Below the pieces are notes generated by a model, which was not told where the DNA came from, made no database searches, and was given only the letters and a program-made list of their open reading frames with translations. Made by a program: the position numbers and the translations under genes. A stretch of DNA of 64,000 nt from contig JASKMD010000003.1 of assembly GCA_030144725.1 (NCBI GenBank), forward strand, positions 6,377,480 through 6,441,479, given 5' to 3'. Positions 11,701 to 23,700 of this stretch are shown one piece after another. The stretch's first letter is position 1. Each line of letters starts with the position of its first letter. This DNA is from Haematococcus lacustris. Taxonomy: Eukaryota; Chlorophyta; Chlorophyceae; Chlamydomonadales; Haematococcaceae.

Positions 11701-14700
11701 ACGACCTTTAGATGGTTACTTCTGCCCCCCTGATTGTTGCAGCATTGGACCGTACAAGCCGTCAAGGGTCCTCACAGCACAGTCCTCACACGCCGCTAGC
11801 GTCTACCAATGACTGTAGACCGTCCAGCCCTCCTCAGGCTACCTACCCTCCCGGGATTCGTGGCCTTGTTCACTCCATACCAGTCTTGTTCCGCGATACA
11901 TATAGCGTTCGATGTGGAAGTGTACATTTCAGAGGGCTTGTTGCTCTATGAATGAGCCCTCTGCGGACTACGCAATAGCGCATCGCATTATAAAAGCAAA
12001 CTTTGTACTGCAGCTGCAACTCGGCTGCGAGCCGCAACTCGACTTAGAGCCGCAACTTGGCTAAGAGACGCAGTCCGATAGCTCAAGGCCGTGCCCACCG
12101 AGGGCATAGCGATGGTGTCTATTTGCAATCCAAGACTTACGGTAACAGCAACAGGTTTCAGAGCTCCTGGCTTACTGGCGATCGCCCATTTTGGCTCAAG
12201 GACCTAGGGTTGGATGGCTCGAACCAACACAGGCGCGCTGCAAACACTACAACAACAGCTTCAACTGCAACCTGCATACAAACTAGACCCATGAGTAGAC
12301 ACTCGCTCATAAGGCCTCTATGGAGTTCTTCAAGAAAATGCAATCCAACAACGTTAGCTGGTTGATGCTGTCACCATCGTAAGACATCAACGTGATGAGA
12401 GGCGCAACATGCTCATGGAGATCAACGCAGTAGCCTTGCCGGGGGAGGGTTCTCATGCTCATCATCTAGACCTTCTTTCATCTAGATTTCTCTTGCAGGA
12501 CCCTGGAATTGTGACCAAGTCAGCTGTGTGTTGCACCTATTGCGCCTGGGTCGCCCCATGACGGATCTAGAAGCCACGCAAGAGCTGTTGACGACCACCA
12601 AGCACTTAGCTGTGGCCAAGGCGCACTGGAAGGACAATGCTGGATGGCAGATGGATGAGGCTATTGATGCAGTGTACCAGGGACTAACAATGATCTTCTG
12701 AATGCAGCTCATTCCATCTCCATCAGCTTGGACGAGGCCACCACTATGGACAATATGGCTGTCATGTGTGTGCATGCTTACGTGCTTGTGGACTTCGAGA
12801 GGAAGCAAATCTTCCTGGCCCTCAAGGAGGTAAGCTGGCCCAGCCCTGCCCAACCTATCCTAGCCTAGCTGAAGCCCAGCCATGCTGCCATGACATGCCA
12901 TGCAGGTGCAAAAGGCATCCAATGCTGACGAGTTGATGCGCACGCTGTAGTCAGTGCTCGAGGAAGCAAGCCTGCCAGCCTCGGTGCTGCAGCGCAAGCT
13001 TGTGGCACTGGACACTGACGGCGCACGCGTCATGATTGGGCCTCACTCAGGCATGGCCACGAAGGCAGGCAACAGCTCGCGCCCTTCAGTGCATCATTGC
13101 ACTGCGCAACCCACCGCGTCAGCCTTGCAGCCTCTGTCATGGTCAAGCACCGCAATGTGCAACGGCTGACTGGACTTGTGGAAACCATCAATCAACCTTA
13201 TTGCAAGAGCCCAGCCCGCACCCAGAAGTACAAGCTGCTTTGCCACAGCCTTGGGCTCAAGGGTCAGCTGATAGGGTGGGCCGCGCCCACCCGGTAGCTG
13301 AGCTTGCGTAAGCCCGCAGAGCGGCTGGTGCGTGACATCAGGTCCTTGGTGTCCTGCTTTGACTCAGCCTCCGCTGGCATCAGAAGCCTCCTCACAGACC
13401 TCCCTACACTCTTGGCAGCCTACGGGCTCTTGCTCATCCTTCGCTCACTCAATCGCCCCAGCCTCCTGTGCCAAAGTCGTGCCATCTTTGTTGAAGACCT
13501 TATGCAGGAGGTGGCACTGACGACCGACATCCCCCCAAGAGGGCGCCGGGCTGCTCTAGTGCCAGCCAGTGACTTCCAGCGGCATGTCGATGGTGCCAAG
13601 CAGGAGCTGGCAGCAACAGCAGTTGCTGCGGTACATGACCTACGCAGCCGCTTCCTCCAACCAGAGCATGCCGAAGGGCTGGCTGTTGTGTACTGTCACT
13701 ACTGGGACAAGCAGCCTAGCGATGAAGACTTCCTTGAGCGTCAGACCATTGACAAGGCCCGGCACTGCATGGAAGGGACCCTGGCCAACGACCAACGGGT
13801 GCCAGCCTTGTTGGACCAGCACAAGCTATCTGCCCAACAATCAGCTGTTGTGGACGTCATGCGCAGCCAAGCTGGGCACCGCATAGAGTTCAGCTCAGCA
13901 GCTGCTAACCCAGCCGAGCCGACAATCAAGCTGTGGTAGACAAGCTATGGCAGACAAGCTGTGGCAGACAACCTAGATGGCCAACCTATCACAAGGGCAG
14001 ACATCGCAGAGTACGTCAAGCTGGCAGAGCTGGCAGAGCTTGCACTGGTCATGACACCAGGCTCAATGGAGGAACGCAGAGGAGGAGCGCATGTTCTCAG
14101 CCATGGCATCTCTAAAGAACGACACCCATAACAGGTTGCAGGAGTGCCACCTGAATGTGTCTACCCGTGTCTTCAGCAGCAAGCAGTTCAACTTGGGCAC
14201 ATTCCCATTTAAGAGCGCCATTAGCAAGTAGCTAGATGCTGCTGCCGTGCGTTGATGCTACTGCCTATAAGCATGCATATGTTATTGGCCTTTTCTGGTA
14301 CTTGTCTTCTGTGCGCTATGGGGCCCAATAGGGTCGTGCTATGAACATGACAGTCTAAATTGCGCCATGTTACTTTGCACTGCGAATATGGACCTCCCCT
14401 TTAACATGACAATGTGGGATTGCCTGTTCTGTTTGGGATCAGCGAGTTCGCCTAAGCTTCTATAGTGCAGGCAACGAACAACAGTGTGAGCCAACCTAGC
14501 AGCCAGCCATTCACAGCTTATTGCAAGCTTGTTGTCAAATAGGGAAGACTGAGGTGCGTGAGTCCCGCTGCATGCATGCCAGATCCTGCACAGTGTAGCT
14601 GCTGTTGCTTGCTGTGGGACAAGTGGGAAGTGGCCGGGCAGGACACCCAGACAGATGGCAGTGCAGGCACCCAAGTGCCACCCTCCTGGGCCGTCATGGA

Positions 14701-17700
14701 GGGCTGTGAGAAGGTGTGGCCATGTACCACTGGCTCTAACCCTGAACAGACCGACATACACAGTGAAAGGGAGGTGTGCCTAAATGACTCGATGGTCACT
14801 GACCCGCACCCTGGCAGCACGCTCCCGTACGCCGCACTACCTGAGCCTTCATACAAACTGCATGCAAGACATGGACACCAACTGCACTTTATTGCAGTTC
14901 ACATATTGAATTGCAATCATATTGATGCAGCAGGCAGCAATAGGCAGCAATGCTGCGATCTGTTCACCGAAAGTAGGGGCACATTTCCGTCATGTGACAC
15001 AGTTTAGAGGTATCTCACTAACCACAAATGACCATGGATTTTCATACCACTGCGCCCCTGATCGATGCAGCATTGGACCATGCAGACCGTCAAGGGTCCC
15101 CGTAAACACAGTCCCCACACCCCACTACCGTCAGACCGTTGACCGTCCAGCCCTCCTGAGGCTACTACCCTCCTGGGGCTCATGTGGACCATTGAAGACC
15201 TTTCGTTTGGCTTTGTCCACTCCATACCTCCCCTAGCCCTCCTCCACGCGGGGAGTCAGACATGCTCTCAGCTTTTCAAGGCCCGCGTCACCTCCCACAC
15301 CAAGGTGTTGGTCTACTAGTCCCTGGTGGTGCCCACCCTGCTGTAAGCTGTTGAATGGTGGGCTCTATCCCTAAAGCAGCTGCAGCAGCTGGATGTGTTA
15401 GGCACCACTGCATCCTCCACATTGGTCTCAGCCCTGACGTGATCAGCAACAAAGAGAGGCATGAGCACACTAGGCAGCCGGCTATGCATGCACTCTTGCA
15501 AGAGCACAGGCTCTGTTGGATGGGTTGTGTCCCGCGCATGCCAGCCCTTGGCATTGTGGGGCAGCTCTAGTTCATGACAGGACTCAAGCACCAGCACGTG
15601 GGAGCTATGATGATGTCAGCACCATGTCAACATGTCACTAGCACGTGGCAGACTGACGAGACACCGCATAGCTGCGTGACTGATGTGCCCACTGGCTGTG
15701 GATGTGTCTAACATGACAATGTGGGATTGCCTGTTCTGTTTGGGATCAGCAAGTTCGCCTAAGCTTCTATAGTGCAGGCAACGAACAACAGTGTGAGCCA
15801 ACCTAGCAGCCAGCCATTCACAGCTTATTGCAAGCTTGTTGTCAAATAGGGAAGACTGAGGTGCGTGAGTCCCGCTGCATGCATGCCAGATCCTGCACAG
15901 TGTAGCTGCTGTTGCTTGCTGTGGGACAAGTGGGAAGTGGCCGGGCAGGACACCCAGACAGATGGCAGTGCAGGCACCCAAGTGCCACCCTCCTGGGCCG
16001 TCATGGAGGGCTGTGAGAAGGTGTGGCCATGTACCACTGGCTCTAACCCTAAACAGACCGACATACACAGTGAAAGGGAGGTGTGCCTAAATGACTCGAT
16101 GGTCACTCACCCGCACCCTGGCAGCACGCTCCCGTACGCCGCACTACCTGAGCCTTCATACAAACTGCATGCAAGACATGGACACCAACTGCACTTTATT
16201 GCAGTTCACATATTGAATTGCAATCACATTGATGCAGCAGGCAGCAATAGGCAGCAATGCTGCGATCTGTTCACCGAAAGTAGGGGCACATTTCCGTCAT
16301 GTGACACAGTATAGAGGTATCTCACTAACCACAAATGACCATGGATTTTCATACCACTGCGCCCCTGATCGATGCAGCATTGGACCATGCAGACCGTCAA
16401 GGGTCCCCGCAACACAGTCCCCACACCCCACTACCGTCAGACCGTTGACCGTCCAGCCCTCCTGAGGCTACTACCCTCCTGGGGCTCATGTGGACCATTG
16501 AAGACCTTTCGTTTGGCTTTGTCCACTCCATACCTCCCCTAGCCCTTCTCCACGCGGGGAGTCAGACATGCTCTCAGCTTTTCAAGGCCCGCGTCACCTC
16601 CCACACCAAGGTGTTGGTCTACTAGTCCCTGGTGGTGCCCACCCTGCTGTAAGCTGTTGAATGGTGGGCTCTATCCCTAAAGCAGCTGCAGCAGCTGGAT
16701 GTGTTAGGCACCACTGCATCCTCCACCTTGGTCTCAGCCCTGACGTGATCAGCAACAAAGAGAGGCATGAGCACACTAGGCAGCCGGCTATGCATGCACT
16801 CTTGCAAGAGCACAGGCTCTGTTGGATGGGTTGTGTCCCGCGCATGCCAGCCCTTGGCATTGTGGGGCAGCTCTAGTTCATGACAGGACTCAAGCACCAG
16901 CACGTGGGAGCTATGATGATGTCAGCACCATGTCAACATGTCACTAGCACGGGGCAGACTGACGAGACACCGCATAGCTGCGTGACTGATGTGCCCACTG
17001 GCTGTGGATGTGTCTAACATGACAATGTGGGATTGCCTGTTCTGTTTGGGATCAGCGAGTTCGCCTAAGCTTCTATAGTGCAGGCAACGAACAACAGTGT
17101 GAGCCAACCTAGCAGCCAGCCATTCACAGCTTATTGCAAGCTTGTTGTCAAATAGGGAAGACTGAGGTGCGTGAGTCCCGCTGCATGCATGCCAGATCCT
17201 GCACAGTGTAGCTGCTGTTGCTTGCTGTGGGACAAGTGGGAAGTGGCCGGGCAGGACACCCAGACAGATGGCAGTGCAGGCACCCAAGTGCCACCCTCAT
17301 TGGCCGTCGTGGAGGGCTGTGAGAAGGTGTGGCCATGTACCACTAGCTCTCACCCTGAACAGACCGACATACACAGTGAAAGGGAGGTGTGCCTAAATGA
17401 CTCGATGGTCACTCACCCACCCCCTGGCAGCAGGACCCCCAACGCCGCACTGACTGAGTCTTCAGACAAACTGCATGCAAGACATGGACACCAACTGCAC
17501 TCTATTGCAGTTCACATATTGAATTGCAATCATATTGATGCAGCAGGCAGCAATAGGCAGCAATGCTGCGATCTGTTCACCGAAAGTAGGGGCACATTTC
17601 CGTCATGTGACACAGTATAGAGGTATCTCACTAACCACAAATGACCATGGATTTTCATACCACTGCGCCCCTGATCGATGCAGCATTGGACCATGCAGAC

Positions 17701-20700
17701 CGTCAAGGGTCCCCGCAACACAGTCCCCACACCCCACTACCGTCAGACCGTTGACCGTCCAGCCCTCCTGAGGCTACTACCCTCCTGGGGCTCATGTGGA
17801 CCATTGAAGACCTTTCGTTTGGCTTTGTCCACTCCATACCTCCCCTAGCCCTTCTCAACGCTGGGGGTCAGACATGCTCTCAGCTTTTCAAGGCCCGCGT
17901 CACCTCCCACACCAAGGTGTTGGTCTACTAGTCCCTGGTGGTGCCCACCCTGCTGTAAGCTGTTGAATGGTGGGCTCTATCCCTAAAGCAGCTGCAGCAG
18001 CTGGATGTGTTAGGCACCACTGCATCCTCCACATTGGTCTCAGCCCTGACGTGATCAGCAACAAAGAGAGGCATGAGCACACTAGGCAGCCGGCTATGCA
18101 TGCACTCTTGCAAGAGCACCGGCTCTGTTGGATGGGTTGTGTCGCGCGCATGCCAGCCCTTGGCATTGTGGGGCAGCTCTAGTTCATGACAGGACCCAAG
18201 TTACTTGGGCAGGTGGGACAGGCCGGCATGGTGCCACAACAGCCTGCGGGTGGTGTGCACCTGACATCTCGTACACCTGTGGCTGGTGTGCGGCCCAGGC
18301 ATCAGTGCACTATCACACGCACTATGGGGCATCGGCATCGACAGCTTCGGTGTCTGCACCTGCCATGGATCCGTGCGGCCCACGCATCAGTGCAGGCTGC
18401 AGGCCTTGGTGTTGAGCGCCTATCAGTGTGCCAGAACCGTGAGGCGTTGTAAGCCCACTGCACGGGAGCATGAATCATAGCATGCTCTTTAATGTGATGA
18501 TGATGATGACGACCTCATGGCCAGGCAGCCAAGCTTCAGCGACCCAAGCGCACACCCCTGACTGCACACCTACCTTCTGCTGAGCAATCTAAATTCTTTT
18601 TCTTCCGTGACGTACAGAGTGCGTTTGCATTTGCCAGTGGCCAGGTCCCACACCCTGCGAGCAAGCAGAGCCTGAATACTTTGTACAAAGCAAGGCTATG
18701 AACAAGAAGATGACCACTATGGATATCAGCATGCATCAAGGAGAATGTCATCACACGTGACATGCCTGCTCTAGATGTGAAACAACCACTTTATCCCCCT
18801 TCTCCCTTTTTACCTATTCCTGACATTAGTTGATACTTAGCTTGGAAGACATAAGCTGGGTTAGAGGACTATAGGCGAGCAATTGTGACCGCACACCCAC
18901 TTGATGTTGCCGCCAGACCCTGACACCAAGGTTCTGCCGTCTAGGCTCAAGGTCATACAGGTCACACCATGTCTTTGCCACTCCTGGGTGCGTGAGCGCT
19001 TGTCAGTGGCCATGTTCCACCACCTGCAAGCAAACACGACATGACCACATGATGTCAAGTAAAGCCGTTGTGTCAATGTCGCATGAAAACCATGCATGAA
19101 ACCATGCTGCATGACAACATCATTTACGGGTATTTAACGGATTGTACTGTCCCTTAAATGGATAGGAATACTGCTCCTCACATGGCATCTCCATTGCGCA
19201 AGTGTAGCGCACTCACTTGATGGTCTCATCCTGTGACCCTGACACCAGAAATTTGGCGTCCAGGCTCAAGGCTACACAGTTCACAGCTTGTGTGTGGTCA
19301 TCCAGTGTGTGTGTGCAGTCCCCGGTGTCCAGGTCCCACACCCTGCAACACAAGGTCAAAATGGATGCACAAGCACAAGCCGTGCTAGCAAGACAGTGCT
19401 TAACTGCGTGGAGGATACGTCCAACATGACGGGTGACCCCCACACTACGGCTCACTTGCACACGCTCTACTGTGCAAGCAGCGAGCCGCAGTCTGAGTAG
19501 GAAGCAACGACCAAGGTGTTGGCGTCGTGTTGCATGACGTATAGTATAATGTCGGAGGCGTGTTGGCGTCGTGTTGCATGGCGTATAGTATAATGTCGTA
19601 TAGTATAATGTCGGATGTTGCAATAAACGACGAGGCGTAGCCAAGTCGTTTACGCAGCTTGAGACAAGGCCGAGGTTGTAATTCGAACGTGAACAGCACG
19701 GGCCAGCGCGGGCCGAGACATTATAAAGTATCCCTTAACATAACGGGTTGGTTCCGGGCTTGTACGCCTACAAGATAAGAAAGCGTCTGCGACGCCCAGC
19801 TTTGTCAACGGCCCCTGCACCTTTTCAGTAAAAACAGCGGTTACGCAGCGGTTACAGTAAAACTTTGCGGAAGCCACGCTGTCTCCGGCATGCTACAGCC
19901 ACGCACACAGCCGCCTCACCATTTTGGCGAGCAGCGCCACCGCTTCGGAGCGCGAGGTCGAAGAGGTTTCGCAGCTGGTTTCCATGTAATGTAAAGGGAT
20001 ATGTTTTGTTTAGCTGTGTGCAAGCAGGTGCGTGCTATGAGACATCATGAGAAGACAATAGCCGTGTTCGATGAAGTGCATGTATGTGTGTTATGCCCTT
20101 GACACAACCTCCAACCCCAGCAACCATGGCAAGCACTCTCTAGCAAGCTTGGATATACCTTATGCAATCTGAGGATTCAGGAGATGGCGGGGATGGGAGC
20201 AGTGCTGCAGCCTGCCCTGCCTGTCTTACCCATGCCTTGGCTTCCACCTTAGCCAGCAAACCATCACTGGTCCTCACTGCTGCCCTTGCCACAGTCACAT
20301 ACCCTTCACCCCTAGCACACATGGCTGCCCCTAGCAACAGCCCCCATCCCTGCCTCCCTAACGCTTGCCCCCCTCTTTCGCTCATCGACATAACCAGCAG
20401 CACAGACTAGAAGTAGAGGCCTTGCCCGGAATATGGAGGGCAAGGCTGAGGCAGCAGCAACAACAGCAACATGCGGCCCAAATGCAGCACAAAAGGCAAC
20501 AGCTGCAGAGCCTAGGATAGTGCAGAAGGCTTTCCAGTGTAAGGGGGGTGAGAAGGCAACATCAGTGTACTGAATCGGCAACGTCGGCACCTGTACATGA
20601 CATCGCTCTTTTTTGTGGTTATAAACATGGACTTGAAGGGACTAATGAAATGTCAGATGGCAGATGTCAAGATGTCAATATTCGACAGTATGCAAAGGTA

Positions 20701-23700
20701 CCGGACGGCCTGCCCGGATATTTGACTGTATCCGCTAGTGCTTGAGAGATTTTGTTTGGTTCCTTTTCTCATTCCAACCATTCTTGTGTTAGAGACCGAG
20801 CCTGTGAGTTTTCTTTACCTAATCTCGGCTTACCTAAATTGCCCTCACTCCCACTAGTGTTGTTGAGTATCGATGTTGAGGTCAGTGGTTCAGGGTTAGA
20901 TGGATTGGGACACGGGGTGTGACACAGTGGTTGCCCACCCACTTGATGGTCTTGTCCCCCGACCCTGACACAAGGATCTTGTTATCATGACTCAAGGCCA
21001 CGCTAGTCACTTCGGAGCTGTGCCCCTTCAGTGTGTGTGCGCATTCGCCAGTGGCCAGGTCCCATACCCTGCATGCAAGCAGGGCATGCAAGCGACATAT
21101 GTGTGCATCATGCAACGGGATTTTCAGTAGCGTATGGGCCAGTGGGCCAAAGACCTCATGCCAAAGACCTCATCGTGACGTTGCCAGTGTAGCATGCCCC
21201 ATTGGAGGCCATGCTGACGCGTGCAAGCCATGGGTGCGCTTGCATGAATCGGAAATGTAGTCGTGAAGAAATAAGAGGCCCTCGCATTGAGGCAGCACTT
21301 CACCGGACAAACACAGTAAAGTATTGAGCCACTAAGTGGAGCCTAAAACAGAAGTCACACTGAAGACACTGAGCTCAACCCCTGATGGGCTGGCTGAACC
21401 TAGCATACTTGCTCCAACAAGTTGCCCTATATTATTGATTCTGTCATCACCAGTAGGCGGACATGCACAGTACTTAGGACAGCATATGTACATAGGTGAT
21501 GAGCGCTACATTATGAGCACCAAAAGGGGTTGCAATATGGACTCTAGTTTTGCATTGGTGAGTCCCCACTCACCTGATGGTCTGGTCCATGGACCCCGAC
21601 ACCAGGATTTTGCCGTCAGTGCTGAGGGCCGTGCATATCACTTTGTCAGTGTGCCCTTCCTGGGTGGGTGTGCAACCGCCAAAGGCCATGTCCCACAGCC
21701 TGCAAGCAAGCATGGCATAATTAAGCACGACATTCTCTTCTTGTGCGGGCAAAAGCACTTGCAGCTTACACAACACCATTTTTAATTGCATTCTCGAGCA
21801 ACTTTGACACCATGCGATGTGACCGCGCTACGTGTTTCATCCCGCGTGCCTGAGGTGCGAAACCGTTGTCAGCACATTGCCATCCCCCTTGAAAATGCGC
21901 CGATGGCTGGGAAGGAGTGGACTCTAGGACTGCACACCCACCTGATGGTCTTATCACTGGATCCCGACATCAGGATTTGGCCGTCTGAGCTTAAAGCCAC
22001 ACTCGTGACTTGGGCAGTGTGCCCCTCCAGGGTGTGTGTGCAGCTGCCAGTAGCAACGTCCCATACCCTGCAAGCAAGCAGGACATATCTATCATGTGCA
22101 TGTACGGTCAGATCCTAGAGCAAGATGCCACCACTAAGTATATGTATGCACTAGCATGAACTAGACAAAACACCTGTTGCGTGGTTGGTGTACCCACTGG
22201 TTGATGGTTGGCTTTAGTTCATGCTCATCGCTTTGGATGATGAGCCCACACGTACGTTAGGGCATTTGTGCGCAGCGTCCAAGCAAGTCAATTAGACACA
22301 TGCAAGTGCGGGTTTGTGGGTGGGTGTACACATTGTTTGATAGGACGTGCTGCAATGAGAACTATAGTAAGAGCTTCCCTGCAATGAATGACTATTCCAC
22401 GCCGTGGCTAGGGCTTACGGAGCTATGGCTAGGTGCTAGTTGCGTGGTTGGTGTACTTATAGTATAATGTCGGAGGCCAAGCTGTTACGGGAAAACGACC
22501 GAGACCTCGTCGAAAGTTGCAGTAAACGACGAGGCGTAGCCGAGTCGTTTACGCAGCTTGAGACGAGGCCGAGGTTGTTATTTGAACGTGAACAGCGCGG
22601 GCCGAGACATAGGACGTGCTGCAATGAGAATTGCGGTAGGAGCTTTCGAGCTATGGCTAGGTGCTACAATGCAAGTGATAGTTAGAGAGATAGCATTTGC
22701 CATGGGTGGTGTAAACACAGCCTTACGAGAATGAAGAGCCCACACGACAAAGCCTAGCCAATCAAACTAGCTAGGAAGCATCTGAGGCCTGGAGGGGGAC
22801 TGTGCACCTTGCAAGCTCTCATTTGTAGGAGTCACCCACCTTCACCTGAGCCACTCACCGCACGACGGAGCGGAACTCCTACCTGATGGTCGTGTCTGCT
22901 GACCCTGACACCACGATCTTGCCACAAGGACTGAAAGCCACACTGGTCACACCGCCTGTGTGCTCCGACCAAGTGTGCATGCATTTGCCACTAGCAACGT
23001 CCCACACCCTGCAAGCAAACAACGCATTAGTTCCAACTAGTACCGTATTGCTGTACTTTTCATGTGATTCATGACACTGTAACATGGTGTACAAAACTGT
23101 ATCTAACTGTAGACATGGTGTATACGACTTTTGCAAGTCACAATGCATGCCACGTACAACGCTGTCATGCCGTGGTTATGAAGAACGTGACGGCCAGAAT
23201 TAGTCAAATCGTTATTTTGATCCACATGCATGCTTCAGCCGAAGTCGTGTGTGGTGATCATTATGATTTATGGTGTTATATCTTACAATAAGTAATGGAT
23301 AATGGGCAATTGAGTTTTACTCAGTTGTAATTGAGTTTTACTCAGTTGTAATCGTTAATAGACCTCGTTTTAACAATCGTTAACTGCAGCGACCTGGTGT
23401 ATTAACAAAAAGTGCTCCCAACGAACACGTAACAGCCGGCCAACACCATCGCAGGTGACAAGAAGCATCACATTGCGCGGCTTCGCCGCGCCAATAGAGC
23501 TTCGCCTACGTAAAACTCAATTACACTAGATAATGGAGTCGCCAGGGCCGTTTTAGGTGGTTGAAAAAGGCTCGGTCTCGGCGCTGGAGCGTAACAGCTC
23601 TCGACCTCAGCCAGCAGCCGCGTCGCTACGCTCCGCGGCTGCTGGCTTCGGTCTCGAGCTGTTACGCTCCAGCGCCTCGACCTCGCCTTTTACAACCACT

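Larger units (their letters stand above)
4457..14020. repeat. tandem array, about 3.3-kb unit x3
   Basis: Units begin near 4457, 7753 and 11024, spaced 3296 and 3271 bp. The copies differ by scattered substitutions, one 18-bp indel at 5470-5505 and different ends. Each carries remnants of an NLR intron (GCAAGCAAGACATGACCACC beside a decayed WD exon) followed by a dead hAT transposase gene. The array sits in the NLR intron between exons 27 and 28. Confidence 0.9.
14402..18196. repeat. tandem array, 1.306-kb unit x3
   Basis: Units start near 14402, 15709 and 17015 (spacing 1307 and 1306 bp); the third is truncated at about 18196. The first 1 kb of each is a diverged paralogue of the 5' part of the 3.3-kb unit, with shared blocks such as GAGCCAACCTAGCAGCCA and GCCATGTAC. 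The last 0.3 kb is a LINE fragment. Confidence 0.9.
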
